Part shown: one piece after another, positions 48,401 to 56,950 of the stretch
Numbering within the stretch: the stretch's first letter is position 1
Layout: every line of letters starts with the position of its first letter
Source: Neochlamydia sp. AcF84
Lineage (GTDB): Bacteria > Chlamydiota > Chlamydiia > Chlamydiales > Parachlamydiaceae
Length of the DNA: 64,000 nt
Direction: 5' to 3'
NCBI RefSeq assembly: GCF_011087585.1
Contig: NZ_VJOT01000040.1
Location: 1-64,000 of the forward strand
Program-made: the position numbers and the translations under genes
The notes under the pieces: generated by a model
Seen by the model: the letters and a program-made list of their open reading frames with translations, nothing else
The model's database searches: none
What the model was told of the DNA's origin: nothing

Positions 48401-49232
48401 GAGAGGGATAAGTACGACGTTTAGGATTAGGCACGCGAAATTTTAGATTGCCGTACGAGTCTTTTTCCCACATTTCAGTAGGCTCCCCAGACTGAATATT
48501 AAGTAAAATCTCATGCGCGCGCCAATCAGCGCGTTCAATGTAATGGCTATCATTTGTAGCCACGACCTTTATATTAAGCTCTTTTGATATTTCTATAAGA
48601 GTAGCGTTAATTTTTTCTTGTTTTTGTATATAGTCTTGGTAATATTGCTGAAGCCAAGTTTCTTGATGCAAGCCATCCTGGCGAATATCTTGATCTGTCA
48701 TCCGATGGCGCTGTAATTCAAGATAATAATCGTCTCCAAAGAGCTCTTGATACCAACGGATTTTGCTCATTAAGCTATCTTTTGTGCCATTCAAAGCTTC
48801 ATAAGCGATTAAGCTACTTTGGCAACCTGATAGGCAAATCAATCCTTCACTATGAAGCTTAAGCACTTCGTGATCGATGCGTGGATGGTAGTAAAATCCC
48901 TCTAGATAACCGATGGAAGTTAACTTACATAAGTTATGATAACCAGCTTTATTTTTAGCTAAAATAGTTAAATGAAAATTAGTACGTGCTCCATATTCTT
49001 TTTTTTTGTCAAATCGCGATTCGGGTGCAACATAAAACTCACAGCCTAAGATGGGTTTAACACCCACATCTTTACAAGCCTTATAAAAATCAATGGCCCC
49101 AAACATGTTACCATGATCTGTTAAAGCCACTGCAGGCATATGAAAAGCAGCTGCTTTTTTGGCAATAGCATGCACATCAGCAGCAGCATCTAAGATGGAA
49201 AATTGAGAATGGACATGTAAGGGAACCCACAT
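45483..49232 (-). CDS. dnaE: DNA polymerase III alpha subunit
   Basis: The 1249-residue replicative polymerase starts with a PHP domain (PLHVHSQFSILDAA; VALTDHGNMFGA), has GPGRGSGAGSIVLYLIGVTD and the catalytic PDIDVDICMDGR near residue 457, then the finger/beta-binding region and an OB-fold (about 1000-1120). It is a normal length for DnaE1. Chlamydial genomes place dnaE beside uhpC, as here. The start MWVPLHVHS is the usual N-terminus. Confidence 0.97.
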   Translation of the reverse strand: MWVPLHVHSQFSILDAAADVHAIAKKAAAFHMPAVALTDHGNMFGAIDFYKACKDVGVKPILGCEFYVAPESRFDKKKEYGARTNFHLTILAKNKAGYHNLCKLTSIGYLEGFYYHPRIDHEVLKLHSEGLICLSGCQSSLIAYEALNGTKDSLMSKIRWYQELFGDDYYLELQRHRMTDQDIRQDGLHQETWLQQYYQDYIQKQEKINATLIEISKELNIKVVATNDSHYIERADWRAHEILLNIQSGEPTEMWEKDSYGNLKFRVPNPKRRTYPSHECYFKSPQQMAELFSDFPEALSNSLEIAEKCNVSIDFKTKHYPIYLPPALEGKNYTKEEQAEAVKNYLWQLCEEGITKRYTPERLNKIKEIFPEKDPLDIVQERLKYEMDIIVPKGMSDYLLIVWDFINWAKRQGIPVGPGRGSGAGSIVLYLIGVTDIEPLRFHLFFERFINPERLSYPDIDVDICMDGRSEVINYTLQKYGKDNIAQIITFGTMKAKMTIKDVGRVLSVPLAKVNAIAKLVPDDLNITLQKALEKDPDLRAMYEQDEDAQRIIDIGKTLEGSIRNTGIHAAGIIISGEPLTNFIPVCLSKDSDMPVTQLSMKPVELVGMLKVDFLGLKTLTAIHICVKAIYQRVGKAIDWINLPLDDQPTFNLLNQGKTLGIFQLESAGMQDLARQLHLDKFEEIIAVGALYRPGPMDMIPSFINRKHGREPIEYDHPWMNDILAETYGIMVYQEQVMQIASKLAKFSLGEGDVLRRAMGKKDRDQMLQQREKFRLGSLENGIDEETSMQIFDKMEKFAAYGFNKSHAAAYGYLSYVTAYLKANYPNEWMAALMTCDSDDLTKVTKFIGECQEMGIAILQPDVNEAHATFFATPQGIRFAMAGIKGVGEGVVEAIIKERNKGGPYTSLYQFIKRIDNTKVGKKVIENLVDAGCFDFTSWSRDSLRQSIDPIYETVLKEKQEASAGVLSLFALMGESSESRFMHPPEVKKKTSRLDILLREKELLGFFLTGHPMDAYREIITRLSCIPLSHVQNLEHNAVFRAALIVETAEIRVSSKTQKKFAILMVSDGMDRYEMPIWSDLFEQKNLLLKENQLLYAVIQVDKKEESLRLSCKWIDDLTKANEAMVEECDRAFDKAKLQAARFAKAIGEGRDKKVEKSKVVLEKKREVMRESKTLSLKIDLDNVRLTQIMQLKGLFIEHRGTTPIQLEFHCQEDVHAILHIESRWGVTLTPELESKLKTLSFIMKHSLN

Positions 49233-49802
49233 AAATATAATCTATAGCCATTATTTAAGAATTTAGGTTCAAGTATACCGTATCTTATGAGATCGAGTAA
49301 ACAAGCAAATAAAAGGCTATCAGAAATTTAGCAAGGAGCGATTCCTTTTTGGCTGCTTGGCCTTTTAAATAGGATGATGGCGTAAACTCCTTGTAAGAAG
49401 AAAAGCAGGAAGAATGAGAAATAAAATCCTTTGAAAGCTAAAATTTATTCTCTAAGAGGGGCTGAGTTCTTTTTCAAAGCGCTTGCTGATGAATTTATAA
49501 AAACCTACTTAAAAGAGCCCAAATTTTTACGGTTACTTCTAAAGTAGGAAGGTTAATGATAAAAAAAGCCTCTTTATCTTAGCAAAAATCCATGCGGGTA
49601 AATGAACAGCTAGATCTTCTTGCATCCTACTTCCATGTTCTGGCCCTCAGGTTGTTTTTTTTTCGCTCAATTTCTTGCTCTTTGCAGGAAGCTTATCCAA
49701 GAGAAGGATCTTCCAAAAACACGCATGGATAAAATTTTCACGCTTTTAATAACCCAAAAAAAAACAATTCCATTTAAGAAATTTAAAGGGGAAGAATTTC
49801 TG
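49233..49802. other. Spacer between uhpC and dnaE
   Basis: The 570 bp contain no recognisable gene. A plus-strand frame at 49620-49868 overlaps the end of uhpC and is treated as chance. Confidence 0.4.
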
Positions 49803-51155
49803 TTAGGAACGGCTTTTTGCTGTCACCAGTTTTTTGTTTTCACTAATCGCCCACAAAGGGAGAAGTAAAAGAACAGCTATTATACAAGAAATTCCTAAGC
49901 ACCAAAAAAAGCCATCCCATCCCATTTCCTGAGTAACCTTGCCAAGAGGATAGCCTGCAACAGCAGCTCCCATATAGGCAAATGTGCCTGCAAACCCGGT
50001 AGAAGAAGCTGCAGCCTTCTTATGAGAAAGCTCAGCGCATGCTACCCCAATCAACATCTGCGGGCCAAAGATAGCAAAACCTATTGTAAACATGGCTGCT
50101 GAATCTACTAAAGGATAACCTGCGGGGACAAACCAAAAGAAAGCAATGGCAATAAACATAAGTACAGCAAAAAGCACATTAACAGGTCCTCTCTTAGCAG
50201 AGAAAAAATAGTCAGAGGCCCACCCTGCTGCTAAGCTGCCAAAAAAACCACCCACTTCGAATAAGGAGACACAGCCATTGGCACTCAGCTGATTATACCC
50301 TTTGGTTTCTATCAAATAAAGGGCAGTCCAATCATTAATCCCTGTACGAACAAAATAGACAAAAAAATAAGAAATAGCTAGCATCCAAATGTATTTATTT
50401 TTTAAAACATACTCCACTAAAACTTCACGCGCTGAGAGCTGTTCATCCTCTGCTTGGCTACCATTCCCGGAATAATCGTTGCGAAATTTTTCTATAGGAG
50501 GTAGCCCTAAAGATTGAGGAGTATCCCTTAAGCGATTAATTAAATAAAAACCTCCTAGAATACAAATCATTCCTGGCACATACATGGCGGCTCGCCAACC
50601 ACCAAAATAATATGCGCAAAATCCTACAATCCAAGGGATTAAAAAAGCGCCTACATTGTGAGAAACGTTCCAGGTCGACCACCATGAGCCTCTTTCTGAT
50701 TGAGAATACCAATGAGTTAAAAAACGTGCACATGGCGGCCAACCAAAACCTTGAAACCATCCGTTTAGCCCCCAAAAAATGGCAAACAAGAAGAGGTTAG
50801 AAGATAAACCAAATAAAATATTAATTATGCCTGTAATAATAAGGCCAAAAGCCATAAAGTAACGAGCATTTGAGCGATCGGAAATAATGCCACTGGCAAA
50901 TTTGCTAAAGCCATAGGTAATGGAAAAAATACTTGCTAAAATTCCTAGCTGGCTTTTGTCGAATCCTAATTCAGCAATAATGCCAGGCATCGCAAAAGTG
51001 AAGCTTTTACGGGTAAAATAATAAAAAGCATAGCCTATAAACATGGAATATAAAATTCGTATACGCCAATAATTATAAAGATGCTTAACTTTTTCTTGAT
51101 CTTGAATTTCCGGTAGATAGGGTGCAGGCCTTAATAATCTAAGCAACCAATTCAC
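49803..51155 (-). CDS. uhpC: Hexose-phosphate transporter UhpC-like (MFS)
   Basis: The 450-residue major facilitator shows twelve likely membrane helices and the organophosphate:phosphate antiporter features: YAFYYFTRKSFTFAMPGI near the N-terminus, WGLNGWFQGFGWPPCARFLTHW and SERGSWWSTWNVSHNVGAFL. Chlamydial UhpC imports glucose-6-phosphate in exchange for phosphate, feeding glycogen and glycolysis. It is co-oriented with dnaE downstream; the next gene upstream is the divergent FHA protein. Substrate inferred from family and synteny. Confidence 0.93.
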   Translation of the reverse strand: MNWLLRLLRPAPYLPEIQDQEKVKHLYNYWRIRILYSMFIGYAFYYFTRKSFTFAMPGIIAELGFDKSQLGILASIFSITYGFSKFASGIISDRSNARYFMAFGLIITGIINILFGLSSNLFLFAIFWGLNGWFQGFGWPPCARFLTHWYSQSERGSWWSTWNVSHNVGAFLIPWIVGFCAYYFGGWRAAMYVPGMICILGGFYLINRLRDTPQSLGLPPIEKFRNDYSGNGSQAEDEQLSAREVLVEYVLKNKYIWMLAISYFFVYFVRTGINDWTALYLIETKGYNQLSANGCVSLFEVGGFFGSLAAGWASDYFFSAKRGPVNVLFAVLMFIAIAFFWFVPAGYPLVDSAAMFTIGFAIFGPQMLIGVACAELSHKKAAASSTGFAGTFAYMGAAVAGYPLGKVTQEMGWDGFFWCLGISCIIAVLLLLPLWAISENKKLVTAKSRS

Positions 51156-51393
51156 GCAATGCTCCTAAAAATTTAAATGATTTTTTGAAATTTTCACTGT
51201 TTTGATAGATAAGGATTCTTATAACGGGGGGATCAATTTTACACAAGCGCAACATTTTATCAGCAGCTACGCTATTAATCCAATTAAAAATTTAGTTAAC
51301 AATAAATTAGGTTGACCTTAGCTGCCAGATATGCTAGAAATGCAGCTCATAAAATTAAATTCTACCATCTAGAATTTTTAAGAATAAATAATA

Positions 51394-53901
51394 ATGATAA
51401 AAATTACCTTAAATCCGCATGAGAGCCCAATCGTTAGCATTTTTGACCAAGAAACCATAATTATTGGTTCAGGTACAGGATCTATGAAAGCTGATCTAAT
51501 TCTAGCTGATGCGGCTATACAACCTATTCATATAAAAATTGTACACAAAGGGCAGCAATGCCAAGTGATCAATTATGCAAATGACCCTTTTGCAACTTTA
51601 AATGATGTGCCTTTTGGTAAAAAAAGTATAAAAGATAGTGGCATCTTACAGGTTGGGAGCCATCTTATTCAGATAGAACTCAAGTATGTAGAATCTGTAA
51701 AAGAGGATGATAAGACACTTTCTTCTATAAATGAGCCTTTAAATGTTACGCTAGAAGGGCTACTTGAATGGCAAGCTTTGGAAAGAAAGCTCCCCCTTCC
51801 CCCTTCTTCTATCTCTGAAAACTCTTTAAAAAGCTCAAACTTTATCTCTAATCCTTCCCCTATGTCCCCTCAGGAGAGTAGCAAATTTCCTCTTCAAGAA
51901 GAGGTTAGCTTGTTGGAGCAGAAAAAATGGGCAAAGAGCCAGCTTGAAGAAAGGGAATTAGAAGATTTAATGCATGAAATTGAGCAATTTGGAATCAAAC
52001 ACTTTAAAGAAGAGAGCTTGTCTACCTATTTAGCTAGTGAAAATGATAGCTCTTCCCTCTTTTTGCAAGAAGATACAGTCGATCACTTTCCTACTCTCCC
52101 CACCATGCTTGCGCCAAAAAGCCGCCCTGAATATCAAGTAGGTGAATTTGACGATGAGGGCGAAACTTGGAATACAGAAAAAGAAGAAGCAGCGGTTACA
52201 GGGGTAAAAATTGAAGAGACAAAAAATCTCATTGATTGGAAATTTCTTACGACTCTTGTAATGACTCTTTTATTTATCCTTGGACTTGTCGCTGGCGCTC
52301 TTTATTTTAATATCAGTGCCAAAAATGAAATAGAAGAAATGAAAGCTGCAGAAGGTGTGGCTGATATAGCTATGGCGCTTAAATATGCTCAAATACATTA
52401 TATTAAGCCTCAAAAAAAGAATTGGTCCGATCCAGAATTTATCAAGAAGAGCCTTGCTCAAGTCATTCCTCATGACTACCCCTCCTTAACAAACATCGAT
52501 CAGCATGGGCATTTGAATGAAACCTCTTACTCTTTAAGGATTTATACGAGTACCGATTTTTCGCAATTTCTCGTTATCGCGCAACCAGCACCTAGTGTCC
52601 TTCAATCATTAATTCCTAAAACTGCTATTGTCATCGATTCTAAGCTCATGCAATTGCGGAAAGTTGCTGACATGAAAACTCTTAATCGTTTATTGGTAAA
52701 TTCCAATAATTTAGATAATTCTAATGCGGTGGAAGTAACAAATCTTGTGAAACAGGGTAAGCTAATTCTTTTAAGCACACTGGCTCAAAAACGTAAAGCC
52801 CCAGACTTCTCTCCCCCTAAAGCTCTCATCCTGCTTCGTCCTGGGGCAGAAAATTATATTTACAATGCACCTCGCTATTACCAATTAGGCGAAACGATCA
52901 TCAAGCGTGCTATCCAATTGATGCAAACACCAGGTAATGTGCATGAATTATCCCGCTTAAAGCAAGAAATAAGCCTTCTATCAAAGATGTCAAATATGGT
53001 GCTTTATTTTTCGGACGGGATTCAACTTACCTTGGAAGCTCAAAAAGCCATTGCAGCTTTTACTTCTCCTGGGAGCTTTTTGACGGCCTACTTAAAATTT
53101 AATCCTGAGGGCATGATCCTAAGTAGCCATCTTATCATTGATGATGAAAGCTCACCTAAAACTTTTAACGATTCGTCAAAAGTTGCTAGCTCTACCTTGC
53201 CTGCTGATCATGAATTTTTGGTAGAGCTGGACTCTAACAACCCCCATGCTCTTTCCTTAAACATTCATCCTTTGTTAGCAAAATTAAAATATTTGCGCCA
53301 ATCACGCGAGGAAGTGCTTACCCCTCTTAAAAATCAAATGATCAATCTTATAAAAGAAAATAGTGAGCATCCCACGGAAGAATTTGAAAAAAAAGCTAAA
53401 GATTTATTTCAAAAATATTACACCTTAGAGCTAGAACAAAGACATCATCTGATTCAATCCATCCTTCAATTGACAGAAGAATATCCATTAATGCCCGTTA
53501 AAGAATTCAAAAGCTATCTAGAAAAGGCGGGCTTAAGCCATTTAAAGCTTAATGCCATTCATCATGATCATCAAGCCCTTTTGCAAAAATATAGAGAAAA
53601 AATAAAACAAGCGGAAAACATGAACGAACTTGCTACCTTAGTCGATGCTGTTACCTCTTGGCTCGTTATAAAAAACTTTAGCGATCTTGACGAGTTAGAA
53701 ATGGATCAAAAAATCATCAAAAACACCCTAATCTCTCAACTAAATTTCCTGCTTTTTTCCTCCCATCCTCGGCCTTTGTCTTTGCTAAATAATGAAGAAC
53801 AGGCAGCGGCACTATTTAAAGTTTTAAAATTTTGTACTTTAGACACCTCTGATGATGAAAAATATTATATGGATGAGCTTGAAAAGTTAAAAAAATCTTA
53901 A
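51394..53901 (+). CDS. FHA-domain single-pass membrane protein
   Basis: In the 835-residue protein residues 1-100 form a forkhead-associated domain (IIIGSGTGSMKADLILADAA, IQPIHIKIVHKGQQCQVIN), which binds phosphothreonine peptides or mediates T3SS-ring contacts. Residues ~100-280 are a low-complexity acidic linker. One membrane helix follows at 283-305 (FLTTLVMTLLFILGLVAGALYF), then ~530 residues probably on the other side of the membrane, with a helical C-terminus. The topology resembles SctD/CdsD, the type III secretion inner-ring component, but no BON or ring-building domain is evident. The gene sits between uhpC and hisS, which are neighbours in Chlamydia trachomatis, so it is an insertion. 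It ends with a good terminator. Confidence 0.7.
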   Translation: MIKITLNPHESPIVSIFDQETIIIGSGTGSMKADLILADAAIQPIHIKIVHKGQQCQVINYANDPFATLNDVPFGKKSIKDSGILQVGSHLIQIELKYVESVKEDDKTLSSINEPLNVTLEGLLEWQALERKLPLPPSSISENSLKSSNFISNPSPMSPQESSKFPLQEEVSLLEQKKWAKSQLEERELEDLMHEIEQFGIKHFKEESLSTYLASENDSSSLFLQEDTVDHFPTLPTMLAPKSRPEYQVGEFDDEGETWNTEKEEAAVTGVKIEETKNLIDWKFLTTLVMTLLFILGLVAGALYFNISAKNEIEEMKAAEGVADIAMALKYAQIHYIKPQKKNWSDPEFIKKSLAQVIPHDYPSLTNIDQHGHLNETSYSLRIYTSTDFSQFLVIAQPAPSVLQSLIPKTAIVIDSKLMQLRKVADMKTLNRLLVNSNNLDNSNAVEVTNLVKQGKLILLSTLAQKRKAPDFSPPKALILLRPGAENYIYNAPRYYQLGETIIKRAIQLMQTPGNVHELSRLKQEISLLSKMSNMVLYFSDGIQLTLEAQKAIAAFTSPGSFLTAYLKFNPEGMILSSHLIIDDESSPKTFNDSSKVASSTLPADHEFLVELDSNNPHALSLNIHPLLAKLKYLRQSREEVLTPLKNQMINLIKENSEHPTEEFEKKAKDLFQKYYTLELEQRHHLIQSILQLTEEYPLMPVKEFKSYLEKAGLSHLKLNAIHHDHQALLQKYREKIKQAENMNELATLVDAVTSWLVIKNFSDLDELEMDQKIIKNTLISQLNFLLFSSHPRPLSLLNNEEQAAALFKVLKFCTLDTSDDEKYYMDELEKLKKS

Positions 53902-53961
53902 AACTTTTTCCATAGGCCTATAGTAGCCTCTACAGAAGCGCTGTCTCTATCCTCTAAAAAT

Positions 53962-53993
53962 AGATCAGCTCTTTAAAAGCTGATCTTTTCTTT
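53962..53993 (+). terminator. Rho-independent terminator of the FHA gene
   Basis: AGATCAGCT and AGCTGATCT form a perfect 9 bp stem around CTTTAAA, followed by TTTCTTT. It begins 60 bases after the stop. Confidence 0.8.
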
Positions 53994-54056
53994 AAAGGCA
54001 AGTTTTTACTTAAGAGAGCCTACTTAGGAAAGAATTAAATTTTGTTTTTAATTTAT

Positions 54057-54093
54057 AGGCCTAAATTTTTAAAAAGGCAGTGAATTTAGGCCT
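54057..54093. terminator. Hairpin between convergent genes
   Basis: AGGCCTAAATT pairs perfectly with AATTTAGGCCT (11 bp). On the plus strand CCTTTTT follows. It lies 6 bases from the WASP-like gene's stop, so it may act on both strands. Confidence 0.45.
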
Positions 54094-54098
54094 CCTTT

Positions 54099-55256
54099 TT
54101 AAACCTTCCACTCTTCCTCTTCCGCCTCAGTCATATTTTCTGAAGAAGATGAATGGGAAGAAGAGCTTTTCACCTGTTCTGTTTTTTTAAAAAGAGCTTC
54201 CATTAGAGGAGAACTAGACTGGGGTTTGCTAGGCTTTTCATTGGGTTTAATAGAGTTAAGCTTTTTGCCTTCTATAATTTGTTGCATAAGGGCTGCCCTA
54301 TCGATGGGTTGCCCTTGGGAGCTATTCCCTTTTTTAACTTGTGTAGCCTCGTGAGGATAATTTTTTTCTTTTTTAACCGCAAAGGTCGGCTGGCTATCCT
54401 CTAAGTTTATTGGCTGGCTGCTATCTTTTGGGCTTCCCATGTCTTCTTCTACCTCTTCTTCCTCTTCGTCAGAATCATGCATGGCTAATCGACGTTTCAT
54501 GAGGTGCTCTACGATGTCGTAATCTTGCTTCTTTACTGTTTCCTTACTTAATCCTGAGGAAGAAAGCTTCTGGTGAGCCACCGATTGAGTAATCTCCGTG
54601 GTTTTCAAAAAAGATGGAGGGGGAGGAGCAGTAGGAATAGCTATGCTAGTCTGCAGGGTATCTTTTGTTGGTAAAGAGGGAGGAGGAGGTGGCGCTAAAG
54701 GAACGTTGCTAGCTAAACTTTCTTCGCGCAGGGAAGATGGTGAGGGAGTGAAGGCTAATTCTTGGGCAGTAGGCTCCTTTATTGAATGGATTTCAGGAGG
54801 TAAAGAGATATTTGCTTGCTCTTCTTGTTTTTGCATACCCCTGGTTTTTTCATCGTCTGGGGGCGAAGCTGTGATTTCTTTTGCTAGAAATGGCGAGGCC
54901 ACCGGTTGTGCCCGAAGACCTATTAAAATAGAGATAGAGCCTTCCTTTACCTCTACTTGACCAGAAATCCAAGGCCTAACAAGCTTTTCTATGCTTCTTG
55001 AACCTCCATTTATTACGGAACTATTTTTTATCTCTCCTTTGTTTTCCGCTCTTGTGAAGATGGATTTAACAAGATTTATGATTTTAATCACATGGTTATT
55101 CATCCGCTTAATAAAATCACTCTCTTTTCCTTTCATGGCTGCTTGTCGGTGAGAAGGAATATGTACAGCTGGATCTTTTTTTTCCTTGAAAGAAGCTTTT
55201 TCTTGAGTTAAAAGCGCAGCTTTTGGATCAAAGCTAGGAATACGAAAATCATTCAT
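54099..55256 (-). CDS. WASP/VCA-like proline-rich protein, candidate actin-nucleation effector
   Basis: The start was set at ATG 55254-55256, where GGAGAG lies five bases upstream (a TTG four codons earlier is also in frame). The 385-residue protein is polar and disordered apart from a C-terminal array. It has two proline tracts (PPPPP at 189-193, PPPP at 211-214), then YDIVEHLMKRRLAMHDSDEE at 246-265 running into an acidic block. RAALMQQIIEGKKLNSIK (320-337) is a WH2 actin-binding motif. SPLMEALFKKTEQVK (349-363) resembles a WASP central helix, and the C-terminus EAEEEEWKV (377-385) is acidic with a penultimate-region Trp. This V-C-A order is that of N-WASP and Rickettsia RickA, which activate host Arp2/3. 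No signal peptide is present, so the type III route is likely. Function is inferred. Confidence 0.72.
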   Translation of the reverse strand: MNDFRIPSFDPKAALLTQEKASFKEKKDPAVHIPSHRQAAMKGKESDFIKRMNNHVIKIINLVKSIFTRAENKGEIKNSSVINGGSRSIEKLVRPWISGQVEVKEGSISILIGLRAQPVASPFLAKEITASPPDDEKTRGMQKQEEQANISLPPEIHSIKEPTAQELAFTPSPSSLREESLASNVPLAPPPPPSLPTKDTLQTSIAIPTAPPPPSFLKTTEITQSVAHQKLSSSGLSKETVKKQDYDIVEHLMKRRLAMHDSDEEEEEVEEDMGSPKDSSQPINLEDSQPTFAVKKEKNYPHEATQVKKGNSSQGQPIDRAALMQQIIEGKKLNSIKPNEKPSKPQSSSPLMEALFKKTEQVKSSSSHSSSSENMTEAEEEEWKV

Positions 55257-55492
55257 AAATCTCTCCAAACATTACCATTTATAAAAGCTTAATTAAATTA
55301 TTTTATAAAAATTAAACCATCTAAATTTATTATAACATAATTCATATATTTTAATTAAAATTTATTAATTTTAGATAACAAATGAAGATTAAACAATTGA
55401 AGTAATCAAGAAAAAAAGAGTCATTCATTCTCTCTTTACGCTTTATTTCCTATCTACTATACTTCGCCCACTTAATCAGGAGATCTTTTACC

Positions 55493-56941
55493 ATGACCAT
55501 TCCCTCAGCACCCGGCGTGTTTGATATTTTGCCTATAAGTATAGAAGAGCCTTGGCGTAATTCCTACCTATGGAATTATATTGAAAATATTATACGGGAG
55601 ACTGCTACCTCGTATGGTTATAAAGAGATACGTACTCCTATTTTTGAAAGAACTGAACTGTTTATACGAGGAGTAGGTGAATCAAGTGATATCGTCTCCA
55701 AAGAAATGTATACCTTTCAAGATAAAGGAGATAGATCTCTTACCTTACGCCCTGAAGGAACAGCTCCTGTCATTCGAGCTTTTATTGAGCATCAACTTCA
55801 TACTCAAGCCCCTATCCATAAGATGTTTTATATAGGGCCTATGTTTCGTTATGAGCGCTCTCAAGCTGGGCGTTATCGTCAGCATCATCAATTTGGTGCT
55901 GAGGCAATAGGAATTTCAGCGGCAGAGCAAGATGCCGAACTTATCGATTTAGTTTATAATGTCTATCAAAAATTGGGATTAAAGAATCTACAGGTTCATA
56001 TTAATTCTTTAGGCAATCCAGAAAGCCGCAAATTATTTAAAGCTTCTTTGCAAGCTTATCTAAAGGGCCGTTATGAGCAGTTGTCTAAGGATAGTCAGCG
56101 GCGTTTTACCCTCAATCCGTTAAGAATTTTTGACTCTAAAGAGCCTCAAGACCAAGCCATTATAAAAGATGCTCCTCATATATTAGACTTTTTAGACGAA
56201 GAGAGTGCTACACACTTTGCAGCAGTTAAACGCCTCCTCAATAAGCTCCACATTCCTTATTCTATTAACCCAAGGCTTGTACGTGGCCTTGATTACTATA
56301 ATAAAACTGTATTTGAAATTACTTCTGGCGAGTTAGGCGCTCAAAATAGTGTAGGAGGAGGAGGTCGCTATGATGGTTTAATGAAAACCTTGGGTGGACC
56401 CGATCTGCCTACTATAGGATTTGGAACGGGCCTTGAAAGAATTTTACAAACCATGTTAAAGCAACAAACTTGGATCCCACCTGCTCCGGCTTTAGAGGTT
56501 TTTCTTATCCCTCTGGGAGAACAAGCTAAAGAAGTGTGTTTTTCTCTTTTGCAGGACTTGCGTCTCCATGGCATTCCTAGTGACATGGATTTGAGCGGTA
56601 AAAAATTAGCCAAGGTCATGCACTATGCGAATCAGCTACAGGCAAAACATGTGGTCATTATAGGGGAAGAAGAGCTTAAAAACCAAGAAGTTAACCTTAA
56701 AAATATGCATTCAGGAGAAAGCGTAAAAATTCCTTTAAACAACCTAGCAAAAATCTTAAGGCTTGATTTTAAAAATGAGGATTTTTTGAAATTAATAATG
56801 GATATTAGTCAATCTTTAAAAAATTCTCACGCTGTGGAATTTTTTATCCAGAAACTAGAGCATAAAGTAGAAAGCACTCAAGAAATGGTAGAGGGCCTTA
56901 AAGAGACAATGTTAAAAATGAAAAAAATTACTGATTGTTAG
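55493..56941 (+). CDS. hisS: Histidyl-tRNA synthetase, with C-terminal extension
   Basis: The 482-residue class II synthetase has motif 2 MFRYERSQAGRYRQHHQFG (about 118-136), the histidine-binding RGLDYYNKTVFEI, and the anticodon-binding alpha/beta domain from ~340. The final ~50 residues after RLDFKNEDF are an added helical tail rich in charged residues; chlamydial HisS is usually ~430 residues. AGGAG precedes the ATG. It is followed after 9 bp by aspS, as in Chlamydia. Confidence 0.96.
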   Translation: MTIPSAPGVFDILPISIEEPWRNSYLWNYIENIIRETATSYGYKEIRTPIFERTELFIRGVGESSDIVSKEMYTFQDKGDRSLTLRPEGTAPVIRAFIEHQLHTQAPIHKMFYIGPMFRYERSQAGRYRQHHQFGAEAIGISAAEQDAELIDLVYNVYQKLGLKNLQVHINSLGNPESRKLFKASLQAYLKGRYEQLSKDSQRRFTLNPLRIFDSKEPQDQAIIKDAPHILDFLDEESATHFAAVKRLLNKLHIPYSINPRLVRGLDYYNKTVFEITSGELGAQNSVGGGGRYDGLMKTLGGPDLPTIGFGTGLERILQTMLKQQTWIPPAPALEVFLIPLGEQAKEVCFSLLQDLRLHGIPSDMDLSGKKLAKVMHYANQLQAKHVVIIGEEELKNQEVNLKNMHSGESVKIPLNNLAKILRLDFKNEDFLKLIMDISQSLKNSHAVEFFIQKLEHKVESTQEMVEGLKETMLKMKKITDC

Positions 56942-56950
56942 AGGAGTTAT

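Noticed and set aside
51394-53901. Calling the FHA protein SctD/CdsD outright
   Set aside because: Topology fits but the ring-building domains are not visible and the gene is outside known secretion clusters.
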